From Dasypus novemcinctus (taxonomy: Eukaryota > Chordata > Mammalia > Cingulata > Dasypodidae), in contig NC_080678.1 in NCBI RefSeq assembly GCF_030445035.2, forward strand, positions 58,295,087-58,359,086: 64,000 nucleotides of DNA, given 5' to 3'. Below, one piece after another: positions 1-13,130 of this stretch (the first letter of the stretch is position 1; each line of letters opens with the position of its first letter). The notes under the pieces were generated by a model that was given only the letters and a program-made list of their open reading frames with translations, was not told the DNA's origin and ran no database searches. Position numbers and translations under genes: made by a program.

Positions 1-804
1 TAAGCTCGGGTGAGTTCTTGGCCACAGCATGTCTCCCTTGATGTCCCCAGTTTTCCGGCATTCCTGGTAGTTCTGCTTAAGTTCACTACAACTGGTTTCT
101 GCATCTCTGCAAGTTATGGAAACTCACTAAATACTTTAAAGAAGAGAAATGGCAAGATTAGTTCATAGGTTTGTGCCCCTGTGTCCACAGAATGATGGCC
201 ATTTCTTCTGAAAGCATGCACACATACACACAATGGGATGCTTCTGAAGAGCTCTAAATTTGGATTGCATTTTTTTTCTGTGCTATTTTAAATCTGGGCC
301 AGCTATCTGTTGTGAAGAGTAGGTACAACTCAAGGTGTGAATTAAGTGACATGATGAAAAAACTGCTGCTCCAAAATGTCTGACTTTCTTGCTAACTGAC
401 CACAGACCTCTGCCCTACCTGATAATTCCATTTGTCTCCAGGTATTAGTCAGGGACCATGCCGGGTGCCATTACCTTTGCCTGTCCGCCAGCTGTGATGC
501 ATAGTTGCCAAAGGGTCAGATGGATTGAGACCTCCATCCTCACTTTACCATAGACTACTGTGTGACTTTAGGCAACTTAACTACCCTTGATTTTTTATGA
601 CTTCGCTTTTGAAATTGTTTACTGTTATAAATTTATTTAACTTACATTGTTTGTGGTATCTTAAAGTCACTGTGCTTACACCAAAATCCTTGTGAAGAGT
701 CAGATCTACAGATTGTTTCCAAGGTAATAACATTTCATAAATATCTATATACTTTGTTTAGGTTTAATCTGGGCAGGGAAGGTGTTTGCCTGGCTGCTGA
801 AATA

Positions 805-1018
805 TGTTGGCTTTTACAATGGGGATTTATTAGGTTGTAAGCTTACTGTCATGGGGCCATGAAAATGTCCAAATCAAGGTATTATCAGGTGATGCTTTCT
901 CTCCAAAGACTGACTGCTGGCGAGCCTGGACTCCTCTGTCACATGGTAAGGCACATTGCAGCTCCTGTTGGTTTCTCCTGTCTTTCTAGGGTTCCATTGT
1001 TTTCAGCTTCTTGATTCC
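805..1018 (-). mobile_element. Xenarthran LTR fragment
   Basis: Shares a long recognisable stretch with the element at 7428-7925: a ttatt AATAAA-type signal in reverse, then tgtccaaatcaagg followed by atcagg. On the minus strand it reads as the 3' part of an LTR with its polyadenylation signal. It is truncated where the DAS SINE sequence begins at about 1019. Confidence 0.65.
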
Positions 1019-1131
1019 ATGGGCCAGCAGTCCACGCAGGCCAGCTTGCCTTCACCAGGAGGCCCTGGGAATCTAGCCTTGGACCTCCCATATGGTAGTT
1101 GGGAACCCAATCGCTTGAGCCACATCTACTT
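1019..1131 (-). mobile_element. DAS-type SINE, truncated
   Basis: On the minus strand the tRNA-like head reads tggctcaagcgattgggt, then the box-B-like part and the gcctcctggtgaaggc segment of the DAS SINE. The 3' part and tail are missing, and the copy abuts the LTR fragment directly. Confidence 0.75.
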
Positions 1132-2164
1132 CCCTTACTCTTTCTTGATCTAACAATAAATCCATATATTTAATGATAAAAAGCCACTAATATCCCTAAG
1201 AATAAATGAAACTGATATAATATGAAATAATGCTGCGTTTTATATTTTTTTCTTTGATGGGTAAAACCAACACATTTTCTCACACCTATTTAGCTCTTGA
1301 GAAATTCATAGCCTGTGAGGCAGTACAGTTCCAATGCAAAAATAGCTTTAATTTGAACTGTTTGTAAAGACATGTGGTCAGCATTCAACAGTGCTGTTGT
1401 TCATCTCTATGAGTGTTTCAGTAGGTGAGGAAAAAATTTGTGTTTAGGGAAAATAGATTGCCTGAAATCCAAGGACCTAACAGGTCAATGTGAGAGCACC
1501 CAGTGGGGTGGTTGGGGTAGCCAAGATGGTGTAGGGAACAAGAAGATCTCAGACAAATGTGTCTCTGTGGTATCTCTTCTGATCCACTATGATTTATTTA
1601 AATCAGATAAACAAAAATTTGATGAATGTTTATTTTGTGCAAAAGAGTCTGCTAATATCCCTTTCTGCTTATTGACTCCTGGAAACTTTAAGGATTGCCC
1701 ATCCTCTTACTTATTCTTTTACTTATTTGCTTATGAAAACTTACTGCACACTCACTGTGTGCCAGCCTAGAAGAGACTTTCTCTCTCCTGGAGAGAGAAC
1801 CAAACCTAAACATCTATGGTGACATAGAGAGCAGGTTCGTGTCATCCTTCATACCCAAGACCCTTCAGCTCTTCATCATAAATCAACTCTGTCTCTCTCA
1901 AATAGTGTTTATTTGCTTTGTCCTGTTGATCTGAGTGGTGTTTCGCCTGTCATTTGCTTTCCTGAACTGCTTTTAACATCCTCAAGTAGTGTGATATATT
2001 TTAAGGGCTATTTTTCTAAGAACTCCTAGCGCTTTTTTCTTATTTGATTCAGAGTTCATGATCATCTCTAATACAATTCCTTGAGGAAAATACTACTACC
2101 CATTTTTTTTTCCAGCAGAATTTTCAGCTCCATAGCAGTGAAGAGCATGATTGAAGTTCAAAAC
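1132..2164. other. No gene or clear repeat
   Basis: AT-rich sequence. The 110-residue frame at 1438-1770 has no recognisable domain. The part after 2040 may be a decayed MIR. Confidence 0.5.
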
Positions 2165-2325
2165 ATGACTCTAGATGTATGTTTGGGCCACATGTGCCTT
2201 GATTTGTAATTTCTTCATTTACAAAATGGCAATAAAAATATCTCGCCCACAGGACTATTGAGAAGATGATAGAATAGGTCTCATTGAGCCCAGGGATCAA
2301 TAAATGGTAGCTATGATTGCAATGC
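2165..2325 (+). repeat. MIR SINE fragment
   Basis: Retains the MIR pattern of acaaaatggcaataa followed by the gaagatgatagaat segment and a caataaatg end. Confidence 0.65.
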
Positions 2326-3479
2326 TATTAATCATAGTGTTTGGGTCTGAAAAATAATATCACAAGCATTTATTTTCTATTAATAAGCTGTTAAGATAAA
2401 CTGTGAGGGACTTTCCTTGCTTTGCTTGCTTCTTATTTTTCTCTGATCCCATATATTTATCAAACTTATAGCTCCACTCCTGTTATTTTCCTCCTCAAAA
2501 ACCTTTCACGATTTTCAATTTCTTTTGGAGCAAACACCACACTCCAAAGGGTGGTGTTCTAGAACCCCTGCCAATCAAACCGGATTGCTTTTTCTTCTCC
2601 AAACTCACTCGGCACGTTTTCTCTGCATCCTTATCAGACTGTCCCTCCAACCTAAGGCTCTTTATCCCTTATTTCCCACACTGCCTCTTCTTGTCCAAAT
2701 AATATTTGTTCTTTGATGCCCAGCTCTAAGTCAGCTTAACTGAGGAATCTCCCCTAATTTCCTCTATTGAAAATTGTTGCTTCCTTTTAAGAGCTTCTAT
2801 AATCCTTCAACCACAGTTATGCTTTAGGGGGCTTAACTCTTCTATACTATATGTTATTGTAATTTTCCTGAGTTTCACTCATTACTTTTTCAGACTCTTA
2901 TAATATCCTTCCTCTCCCAAGTATGTCTGGGAGTTCCCCTGAAGTCATCTACAGGAACTCATCAACACATTTCATCTGTTACCATGGAGTGTTGGCACTT
3001 GTAGGCTTTTATTCTGTTTTAGTCCCACCTTGATGGATATCGAGAGTCCACCATTGTCATTTTCCTTGTTATTTTCACTTGGTAGGTGAACTAGGTTCCT
3101 GTATCCCTGCCTCCCCAGTGTGGTCTACCCAACACCACCTCTTCCACTTTCAAAGCATGATGAGATATCATTGTCAAATGGAAGTGAATGCTTCTTTACT
3201 TCTGGTTATACTGGAGCTTCAGTACCTATGAGCTTGTAGCTCTTTTTCCTTAGAGCTTTCCCAGTTTCATCATCACAAGATTCAGTCTAAAGTTCTTGGG
3301 GGCTGGCCAAAAGATAAATTGTCTTGGCAAGCACCATGCTATTCTCCACACCAACTCTTCCTTCTGACAACTGAAGCTTTGTTACTGATTAAGTCTTTGT
3401 GGGCCTGCTGCTTTTCCCAGCAGCTCCTAAGAGCTCCTTAAAAAGACAAAACCTCTCTAATACAGTAGTTTGCCAGACT
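2326..3479. other. No gene; possibly L2-derived in part
   Basis: 2700-2960 has weak resemblance to L2 3' sequence (ggaatctcccctaa, attactttttcagact). The rest shows nothing recognisable. Confidence 0.35.
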
Positions 3480-3650
3480 TTTCTAGACATGTCTGAATCC
3501 TACCTTTAGGTAGGAGTTCCTGCCGGGATCTCTATTCTATGTTTGCCTCTCACGAGTGTTACTTGATTGTAAGCTTCCTTAGGGCAGAGCGCATGCTTCA
3601 TATACTGTAGTATTCCCTCACAGGAAGTTCCCAATAAATGTTTAAGGGAT
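3480..3650 (+). repeat. L2 LINE 3' fragment
   Basis: Typical L2 end: ttgtaagcttccttaggg, gcagagcgc, then cccaataaatgttta. Confidence 0.65.
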
Positions 3651-5059
3651 AAATCAACAAAGGAGTTAAAGTATTATTAATAACAAGAGCAACTAATATT
3701 TGTTGACTATTAGACACTTTTCATAGTGTTTTAAATTCATTAGCTTGATCATAAACTTGAGGAGGTTAATTCTTAGTTTTAAAAAAAATCTTAACATCCC
3801 TTTATGTCCTCTAAACAGTGTTAAAGCTGGGATAGAAGGGATTTTTTTCTCTTCGTAGAGCTCTTTCTTTGCGGCCTTTTGATCACTCTTAGAAATCCAG
3901 TTATAATCAGTAAATTTTAACAGTTTATGGCCTCCTATCAGCACTGGAGGGGTTGGTTGTGAATATTAAAGCCTACTAATTACCTCAGTAATATATAATT
4001 GCAGTTTATGATAAGAGGGTATGATTAAAAAAAGTATGAAAAATCACCTAAACCAAAGTCAGCTATAAGGAGTATTCTCTCTTGTTGGAGAACCTTCATC
4101 CCAGAACTGTAAGAATATTATAATACCCAGTGAAGAGTTGTAATATTTCTACCAGTTGGTTCAATAGCATATTACTCTTGGCATTTCTTGGCAATATGGT
4201 TCTCTGTTCTTGGTGATGTCTTATTATTTGTGAATTTTTTTTTTTAACTACTAAGTGGGACTATAACCATAGATGTGTGTCAATAAGAAATTTTTTCCTC
4301 AAATCCCTAGATTTCTGGTTTCCATTAAAATCTTTTAAACATTTAAAAAAATTTTTTTGCTAAATAGCAAAGAAATTTTATTTTCTACTTTCCTATATAC
4401 CTAAAAAGTATGAACACTGCACTTCAGTTGACTGTGTTGCATATAGTTTTCTGCTGAAAACGTTTTCTGTAAACACAACTGCCTTGTTCAGTTTTGCTGT
4501 AACCTGACTTAATAGGATGCACTGTCGATATGTTTTCTGATGTGTGTTTGAATAAGGGTGATAAAATAAAGCTTAAAGAAAACCTTGAGGAGGTATAATT
4601 ATTATTATACTGCTCAGTCTTCCATTTGCTTCTGCTGATCTACTCTCCACACTTCTCCAGCTGCTCTCTGTCCCAGGAAGCTGACCTTTGTGGATTGCTT
4701 CAGTGGAGCTGCCTGTCGCTCTGGCTTGTTCTTGGGTTTGTCCATTGGGGGCTGCTGGCAGGAGGTCAGAGGGAGAGAGGAGCAGGAGATGGGAACTGGC
4801 TCCTTTTCCATGTTGTTTCCTTGGGTCTACTGGGATCCTCTCCTGAAATTCTCAGCTCTTCTCAGGAGGTCCTTCTCCAGACTCCACCTTCTTGTTCCTT
4901 TTATTCACCCTCTCTTTTCTCTTTGGGTCCTAGGTTTGGTAATAGCCCACTCTTACTTACTGGGCCCATGGTCCTTCATTGTCCATGGTAGTTTCTCCAA
5001 AAAGGAGCCCTCACCTTTGTAAATAATTTCTTTGTTAAACCATGTTAGTGCACACCACG
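3651..5059. other. No gene recognised
   Basis: AT-rich to 4600, then a pyrimidine-rich block (4615-5035) ending in cacctttgtaaataattt, which may be a decayed LTR or LINE end I cannot name. The overlapping 121- and 110-residue frames in that block are compositional. Confidence 0.4.
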
Positions 5060-5165
5060 CAACTAATGAAGAAAAGGAGGCCCACAGAGGTGAAAGAGGT
5101 TGCGCAATGTCACACCACTGAAAATGCTTACACAGGGATTTGTATCCAAGTTCAAGGCTTTAACT
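5060..5165 (-). repeat. MIR SINE fragment
   Basis: Reverse-oriented MIR core: ggcccacagaggtgaaag, caatgtcacaccactg, then ttgtatccaagttcaag. Confidence 0.65.
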
Positions 5166-5261
5166 GCCACATTGTGCACACAAAGAGCCACATTTGAATG
5201 CTGGGAACATTTTATTGCCATCATAGTTACAAAGATCTGGTTTCCTTCCAAAATTGGTGGT

Positions 5262-5445
5262 GTGACATACTTACAGTGTCACCTTGAGCAATTTATTTTA
5301 CCTTTCTAAGATCCATTCCCTACATCTGTAAAATGGGGATGCTATCTACCTTGGAATTATTATAAGGTTTAAATCAATGTGCTAATTCATGTGAAGTGCT
5401 AGCATACTGCCTGGCATCTAATAAAGATGATAATTATCATAAAAG
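5262..5445 (+). repeat. MIR SINE
   Basis: Well preserved forward MIR: caccttgagcaatttatt, atctgtaaaatggggatg, then gtgaagtgctagcatactg and cctggcatctaataaa. Confidence 0.85.
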
Positions 5446-6384
5446 CTATTACTAAGGAGAATATTTGGAACTATGGTATACTATGAAAAAAGTTTCATAC
5501 ATGTACCCTTTACTCAAGATGCTTATATTCTGATGGGGAGACAATAAACACATGAATACTAAGAGTAATAGTTTATCTTTTTGCCTTGGCTCTGGCCATG
5601 CTGTTGATTATGCAGAGATCTCCCAGGCAATGTGTTCAAGGTTAACAAGCAGAAATCAGCAAGCTTCATAGTGAACCTTCCTACTGGCTGTTAATTCTTG
5701 TGATGATAACCATTGCTTTCCACAGTGGCCTGCCTAGCTATTCTAGCAGAATTGGTTTGTTGGGGTAGGAGACGATAGAGCTTGCTTCAGAACATCCTTG
5801 GCTGCACTCTTAAAACAAAGTCTATCTTTTCCGTGAGGACAATTGCATAAAATTCTATTCTCATGGCAGTTTCAGAATCTGAACTAAAATTGTTTAAAAA
5901 GGTGTAAGTGAGAAATAAGTCTTCAGTGTGAGCGCTTCAGAGAGGCAGGCGATACAGAGTAAATAATGAATACCTTTTATGGGCACAAATACTACAAGTG
6001 TACATCTAATCTATGGGAAGGCTTTCAAATGCACAACATGCATGTATTTCCCACACCTCTATAAAAAGTGGAGATGGTGCAAATTCCTAAACCCAAACCT
6101 AAAAGATGCCATCATTTGCTGGATTGAAGTGAGCACAAACAACAAAACCTCTTTATTATTGTTCTATGGAGAAGAAGATCCTTTGCAACTGAGTATAAAA
6201 CCAAATAGAACTGGTTTCAGTTTATTATTTGAATTATTTAATATATTGATAATATTTTATTAGTAAGCCAATATTTTTATTTAAGAATGTAAACTTAGAG
6301 GATTAGCTGCATTCTGGATTAAACTTTTTTATTTAAATCCTATTTATTTACATATGGGGACTGAATCAGTAAGCTTTTGCTGTT
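5446..6384. other. No gene recognised
   Basis: 5500-5570 (gatgcttatattctgatggg, gacaataaaca) resembles the ancient repeat at 42420-43205. The remainder, including the 94-residue frame at 5979-6263, shows nothing I can name. Confidence 0.4.
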
Positions 6385-6855
6385 GAAAAAAACACTGGAA
6401 AATTGAGTGGCTTCAAACACAGCCATTTTATTTGTTCATGATTCTGTGGGTCCGTAATTTGGACTCAGCCCTGATGGGATGGGTCTCTCTTTCTGGTTGT
6501 ACTGGCTGGGTTCACTCACATGTCTGCAGTAAGCTAGCAGGTGATGGCCTCAGTCACATGTCTAGCAGTTGGCTGGCTGTTGGCAGGGAAAATGGAGGTG
6601 TCATGATCCATTTACCCCCAGCCAGTTAGTCTGTGTTCATTCACATGATGGTGGTCACAATATTTTCAAGAATATTGCAAGCCCCGATGCATGAGCACTT
6701 TTCAAGTCTCAACTAGTGTCACATTTTCTATTGTCCAATAGGACAAAGCAAGTCACATGGTTAAAGCCCACAGTCAGTGTGAAAGGAGATTTTTGAGAAG
6801 TGTGGATATGCGAAGGGAATTATTGTGGGCATTTTTGCAAGAATCTATCACAGAG
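6385..6855 (-). mobile_element. Ancient LTR (MaLR/ERVL-like), solo
   Basis: Begins with the gtggcttcaaac segment and cattttatttgttcatgattctg seen in reverse-oriented mammalian MaLR-type LTRs, continues with the internal tcactcacatgtctgcag and gcagttggctggctg motifs, and ends near attgtccaataggacaaag and tctatcaca. I am unsure of the subfamily. Confidence 0.55.
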
Positions 6856-7054
6856 ACACAGTTTCAAAATGATAATATATGGTAATTAAATAATATGCTT
6901 ATATTAACACAATTTTTTCAGAAAAAAAACATTAATACAATAGTTCCACTTAGAAATTACACAGATATTAATTATTATTACTTAAATTGAATACTGTGCT
7001 GATTTATTACTCTTGATATTATCAGTACAAATAAAAAATATTTAATTCTCTCAA

Positions 7055-7165
7055 TTACTTGATGAGGGTACTACTATTATTCCCATTTTGCACATGAGTA
7101 GATTGAGACTTAGAGAAGATACAGAACTTACTCAATGTTACCATTGTGAAGAACTGGCATTTGGG
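7055..7165 (-). repeat. MIR SINE fragment
   Basis: Reverse MIR core: attcccattttgcacatgag, gattgagacttagagaag, acttactcaatgtta. Confidence 0.65.
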
Positions 7166-7427
7166 GAACTCTGAGGATATATTAATTATATATATGAGAC
7201 TTAGCATGGTGCCTTCCACATAATATTCAGTAAGGATATGGACCCTATTAGTATTACAATATTAATAGTAATAATTGAGTATGAGTAATTATTTTATTTG
7301 AAAAGTCAGGCAATGTGCAGCTATAAAAAGAAGAATGCACTACATATTAAATTGCCCTTTGAGGACACCTCTGTAATTGGTTCTATATTTTGCTTTAATT
7401 CTAACTGATTACAAATGCATTTTTTTT

Positions 7428-7925
7428 TAGTTTGCTAAAAGCTACTGGGAGCAATAGATCAGAAGTGGGTTGCTTTTATAATAGGAATTTATTAGGTTAA
7501 AAACGTACAGTTCTGAGGTTGTGAAATGTCCAAATCAAGGCATCATCAGGAGACCCGCCACCAGTGATCCTGGAGTCCTTTTCCACGTGGCACAGCACAC
7601 TGGGGCATCCGCTTCTCCTCCGGGTCTCCTCACTCCAGCCTCGGGGTGCTCAGTCTGTGACTTCCTCTCTCTCGGGTTCCTCCGTGGACTCCTGGGTAAC
7701 TTCTCTCCATCTCTGCGGCTTTCTCGCTGATGCTTTTAGTCCTCCCTTTATAAAGGACTCCAGTTAGAGGATTAAGACCCACTATGGGTCCCACAAGCTA
7801 ATCAAAGGCCTTTAACTGAAGCCATCTAATCAAAAGGTCCCATCCACGATGCGTTTACAGGCACAGGAATGGATTCGCTTTAAGAACAGGATTTTCTAGG
7901 CTGCGTGGAAGACTCAAACCAACAC
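7428..7925 (-). mobile_element. Xenarthran solo LTR, near full length
   Basis: On the minus strand it starts tgttggtttgag and ends near gcaaactaaa, with ataaattcctattat as a likely polyadenylation region and an internal tttataaagggaggac segment. The same family is represented by the fragment at 805-1018. No internal retroviral genes are present. The chance frames at 7521-7767 lie inside it. Confidence 0.65.
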
Positions 7926-8849
7926 ATACGTATACTCCAGTGGTTTTCAGAGAAGTCATGTAACTTTGCTCACTCCTAAATAATCACAGATTTTCAAGAA
8001 TCACCCATTTGACGTGGTCGTTAAATCTGAAGCTACTTTACAAGGACACTAAATGATTGGGTAACCTCTTTTTCTTATTCTCTTCAATGATTACAAAGGG
8101 ATGTCTTCATCAAATCTCTGTGGATGTCATTTATTATTTATTTTGCCTTAAAGTCAAAGGGTTTATTTGAGGGAGGGAGGTTGAAGTCCACATATTGAAT
8201 ATACTCACCTCTGTATCATCACATGCTGGGAAAAGAAGAGAACTAGAAATCCTCTTTCCAAAAGGATCCTGAAAGGATATCTGAAGGAAATGAGAAACCA
8301 ATTTATGCTACACTTGATAACATTCTTCCACTTTCCTGAATGAAGTCCCAGAAAATATTAAATGTTGCACCTAGTCATTGAATGATAATTTTTTTATCTA
8401 AGTTCAGTATGAATAGATCCTTAATTATTTGTGTGCTCTGTTCTCTTAACCTGAAATCAAAGAAAGAATAAGGCACAGTAAAGGACTGGAGTTCTCCAGT
8501 GTAGTTCTCTATGTCTCGGTTAAAGAAGAATGGCAGGAAGTAGAGAGCAGGCAACCCTGACCAGGAGTCAAATTGGCTGTCTTGGTTTTACATCTACTGC
8601 TGTCTCAACAGTCAGTCCCTTAAGTTAGTTTTGGAATATGGCACAAACTACTTCTCTATTATTTTCATGTGCTTATTGAAAGTTGATGCTTTCAGTTCTA
8701 ATATAAAGAAATCTAGATAAAGATGATTTGAAATGTTCTACAGAAGAATTAGTTTTGATGATTGATGATTAACTTTCAGCATCAGTTTATGCCAGTGAGT
8801 CTCAACTGGGGGCAATCTTAACCCCTTTACCCTTTTTCCTCAATAATAT
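7926..8849. other. No gene; small MER20-like remnant near 8785-8830
   Basis: Unique AT-rich sequence. The stretch gtctcaactgggggcaat resembles the start of the hAT element MER20, but little else of it remains. Confidence 0.4.
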
Positions 8850-10010
8850 TATAAAAATTATACAAAACTGCATTAATACATTCTCACTGTGAAAAGTTCA
8901 AACAGTATAAATTGTGGAAAATATCACAGTTCTCCTCAGTCGCTCTTTCATTCCTTTTACTACTCTCTCCCAGGGTAACAACTATTAGCAGTTTGATCTA
9001 AAAACTTACTTTGCATTTAAACACATATACACGTATTCTACAGATGTCATGTAAAAGCACTCATCTAAATAGAATCACAGTTTTTTGCTTGCTTTTATCA
9101 GTTTTCAACTTTCTTGAAGATTTTCCTGTAAGTCTACCTCATTCTTTTTGGCGGCATGATAGCATTTCATAATATGACTGTATCAGCAATTATTTAATCA
9201 CTTATTATATTTTAGGGTTAAGTGTTTTATTTTACAACCCACAAAATGTATATGCACATGAATCATTATTTTTAAACTTAATTTTTAGAAGTGGAATTGC
9301 TGGGTAAAAGCAAATATACACTTAAAATTTAGGTAGCTGTTGCTAAATTGCTTGTTATAAAAGACTTCAACAATTTATGCTCCAGTCAGTGTTTGAGAGG
9401 GCTTATTTATCACAAGTTTGACAGTAAAGAATATTATCAGTCTCCTAAATTTTGCCAATTTTGTGGGCAAAAACGAATTTTATTAGTTAAGATAAACATC
9501 CTTGTTTTTGTCATTTTGTATTGCGATTTTGGTATTTGTATTGATTTCCAGGAGTTCTTTGTGTATGAGGGATACTGAGTCTGTTTTAATATTTAGAGAT
9601 ATTATCTATATAAATATTTAGTATTTAAATAAACAGATGTTATATATATAAAATATGTATTACATAAATTGTATTTTCTCCTAGTCTGTGATTACCAGAT
9701 TTCTCTCCTATAATTTGAAATGCTCCTTTTATCATAAACTGTATTTCCATATAGACATGGGTCTGTTTCTAAATTATGTATTTTTTTCATTGACCCATTT
9801 TTTATTATTCATCATATTGGTTTAATTACTATACCTTTATAGTACACTTGATGGTTAATAGGTCAGGACCACAATTTTTGTTGTTTGCAAATATTTTTAA
9901 TTATTCTTCTGCATTATGTGTTTCATATGAACTTGAAAATCAACTCATCCATTTGTTTTTAAAAAATAGAGTTGGGATTATGTTGGAGAGGTATAATTAT
10001 TACTCAGAAA
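8850..10010 (-). mobile_element. Ancient L1 (L1M-type) fragment
   Basis: Contains landmarks of reverse-oriented old mammalian L1: tagaagtggaattgctgg followed by gtaaaag, then ttgccaattttgtgggc, and farther on ttactatacctttatag and aggtcaggaccac. No intact ORF remains, and AT-rich insertions (9600-9670) disrupt it. Confidence 0.75.
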
Positions 10011-10769
10011 ACTGATTAATCATACCACTCCTAGTTTTCTAAGCATAGAATAGTCAAGTTTTACTATTACAATTATTCTTTTTGATAAAATGTTTTGTAA
10101 CTGTTTATGCCTGTAATCCTTTTCTAGCTTCGTAATCACTTACATATAGTGTTTTATCAGTAATAGCAATTGAAGAACTTCTTACTCAAATGCTATATGC
10201 TAATAAGCATTTTAAAAATAATACAGTATATTATCTTATCAATTTTGTCTATATTTGGAAATAATTATTTAATTTTTATAAAGCAAAATGGAATTTTGGT
10301 ACTCTGAGGAAGAAAATAATAATAATTCAAATTGTATGGCATGTTTTTCTATCAAGCAAGTGCACATATTTGACCTTGCAAGGTTAGCTTTACCAGGGTA
10401 ATCTATTTCTTTAAGCAATGTAGCTATTTTAATCTGATTTCCCTGGTGAATGGATTTTCTCACTCTCAAAGAAGCAATCTTTGTAGAAGAACTAATAAAA
10501 GAGGCTAATTTTAAACAACCATAAAATCAGTGAGGAGACTGTAGTACCACTTTATTGGTACCACAGACGATATTTGGTTGCTTTCAAATATCATTTCTGA
10601 ATTTTCTGTTTGTTATTTACTGTAAAACCTCCCAGGTTTTACAGTGCCTCCAAGGATAAAATTACCAGTCTTTAGAGAGACATTCCAAAAGGCTCTCCAC
10701 TTTTACTTTCTGGCAAGCAGGTGCCCTCCCCCGGCCACAACACACCCACCACTTCATTAGTCATTTACC
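10011..10769. other. No gene recognised
   Basis: AT-rich unique sequence. A short inverted pair around ccaggttttacag (10622-10650) is noted but unexplained. Confidence 0.4.
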
Positions 10770-10925
10770 TTTCTGCATTCTTTAACACTAAGGCACTCCT
10801 CCAATACATCCAGAAGTTTCTTGAGGGCAGATACCCTGATTTACTCATCTCTATGTATTCTCATTGACTGGCAGAGTGCCTGTGATCTATAGAAAAGTGA
10901 GCAATAATTATTTATTGAATGAACG
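10770..10925 (+). repeat. L2 LINE 3' fragment
   Basis: Landmarks: cttgagggcagataccctg, tggcagagtgcctgtgat and a ttatttattgaatgaa end. Confidence 0.75.
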
Positions 10926-12888
10926 GAAGCAAGTTTATTTGCTAAGGTAATACAAACATTTATTTCAAAGGAAGAATGCAAGATCCCTGATCTCCTTGGC
11001 TCTTCTCTGGTGTCTTTCCTAGAATGCTAATTTGACACTTGAACAAAAGGCAAAACAGTTGTCTGGCTATGAGGGGAGGAAGTTGTGGTTCCTGATTGAT
11101 AGCATTGTCCTGGAGTCTAACCCTCTGCCACTCGTGACATTTTCCATGTGTTCTTAATATCCCGACATTTCTGTACTTAACATCAAAATATCCAAATTTC
11201 CTGAATGGAGAGTTTAAAGGAAGAGATTGTTTGTTACTGACATACCCATGCTGGAGAACGATTTAGAAGAAAAGTACAGCGACAGAAATACATCCACTTG
11301 GTGCGCGGTGTACGGGCACACCCTCCAGCACCACCTTATGTTACCCTAAGGTATTCCTGGCAGAATTGCCTGCTAATTATTTCAGCCACAGTCTGAGTAA
11401 TGTCTGCTTGCCTGCGCGTTGTAAAGTGATCTTTTATTAGATGAAGTCTTGAATGAAGGGTGGCGGCTACTGTGTCTTCCTAGTTCAAGAGCGTCTCTCT
11501 TTCCGCTGCCTCTCTGTCCTCCGCAGACTGTGGGATGCTGAAAAGGATGCCGTGGAAAGGTGAGAAGGAGAGCTGAGCCAAGGCTTTTGGCAACTCCAAG
11601 AAAGACTTTTCATTGTAACTAATTCAATTATTTAAAATTATTATGGAAAAGTTTTGAGCATTTCTACCTTCCCACTTTCACTGAGACTGCAGTAATGGAG
11701 CCATATATAACAGCGACTGGAAAAATATAATCAATAGGGCACTTGCAAATGTTACCTGTAAATGTGAGCATTTCATTATTTCCTGGAGTACTGTAGGTTA
11801 AGTGATACTATATTTATTTGCAGATCTAAAGGCAACTTATAATTTATTTTTATTATCACTGGCTAGACATTCTGAGAAAATAATTTCCAAATAAATGTGT
11901 CCTCATTGAATCTGAAATAGTAAATGAACTTGAACAAACTATGCAGCTTTGATTAGAGACCAAGAAAATCATAATAGTTGTAAAGGATTGAGGGACTGTC
12001 AAATTATGGAGCTCCTTTTGCCTCTTAGTGGTTTGTTATTTGCTTTACATGGTAACTGTTAATTTGAAATAACCTTAGATAAGCATAGATGAATGTTTCT
12101 ATTAACAAAAAGCAGGTGGTGAGGATTAGGACCTCCTGAGGTTATTTTATCATATCCTTTATAAAGTTACATACCTAATACTGCTTGGCTTGTTCTCTTA
12201 AAATACCAGACCATTCTGAAGTTATTAAGTATATTTAATAAAACAAGTGCCCATCCTTGCTTTAAGTGAATGAAAAACTATAAATAATGTCCATGGGAAG
12301 GAAGGGCACACACTTTAATTTCATCATTCTTTCTGCCTTGTGATTGAGCATGATAACACAAAGTGGGGTAGTTGTCACACATTGCATTGGCCTAATGGTT
12401 CTGAAAATCATGAAATAATAGCACCAAGTTAAGCAACAAGCTAACAGATCAATCAGATATTAAATCCTATTTATGTAAAAACACATATTAATAGACAAAC
12501 AAGCTTGAGTATATGAATAGCATAGTTCATGAAGCCTCCATAAGGGGGGAATTGGGTAACTGGGACAGTGGGCAGAGAGGAGGACTTACCTTTAATTTTA
12601 TACCTTTTTGAGCTATTTAAATTCCATGAAAATAATTTATAAGAAATTGTTCCAAGCAGATGAGTCCAATTTCTCTCATTTAAAAAATCAAATCAAATGA
12701 AATATAAACTAAACTCAAAAAAGGATTCTGTGTTCTTTTCCTTCTCCATTCTCAAATATTTGAGATTAGTATTTGAACCTATAAGGTAATATGATGTAAA
12801 ACTATTTATTTCTGTGGATGACTATGAAAATATTTAGTTAGTTAGAATCCAAGAATATTTAAATGTTTTCTTAGAGCCAAACACTACC
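10926..12888. other. Unique sequence, no gene; contains the exon-like segment at 11527
   Basis: No interspersed repeat recognised. 11290-11560 has more CpG than its surroundings. The rest is AT-rich with no long frames. Confidence 0.45.
11527..11559 (+). other. Exon-like segment with paired splice signals (hypothetical)
   Basis: A pyrimidine-rich stretch (11493-11520) ends in ccgcag, followed by 33 bases ending gtggaaag and a consensus donor gtgaga. The surroundings (11290-11560) hold more CpGs than neighbouring DNA and are not a repeat I recognise. This could be a small untranslated or lncRNA exon, or a conserved regulatory patch. There is no transcript evidence. Confidence 0.2.
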
Positions 12889-12900
12889 AAAAACAAATAA

Positions 12901-12998
12901 AATTGGATATAGCTCAGTGGTTGAGTGCCTGCTTCCCATGTATATGGCTCCAGGTTCAACCCCCAGTACCTTCAAAAAACAAAAATAAATAAGCAAAC
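12901..12998 (+). mobile_element. Short tRNA-derived SINE (xenarthran)
   Basis: Has a pol III A box (tagctcagtggttgag) and B box (ggttcaaccc), an accttc end and an A-rich tail. Flanked by near-matching aaaaacaaataa (12889-12900) and aaaaaccaaataa (from about 12998), a likely target-site duplication. Confidence 0.8.
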
Positions 12999-13029
12999 AA
13001 AAACCAAATAATACTATGAAAGTGAATTA

Positions 13030-13130
13030 TTGCTATTTTACAGATAAGAAAAGTAAGGCTCAACAGATTAAATAATTTGCCCAAAGTCACAGAGCTAGCC
13101 CACCATAGAATTGAAATACAGAAATATTTT
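13030..13130 (-). repeat. MIR SINE fragment
   Basis: Reverse MIR: ttttacagataagaaaag, aatttgcccaaagtcacag, agctagcc. Confidence 0.8.
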
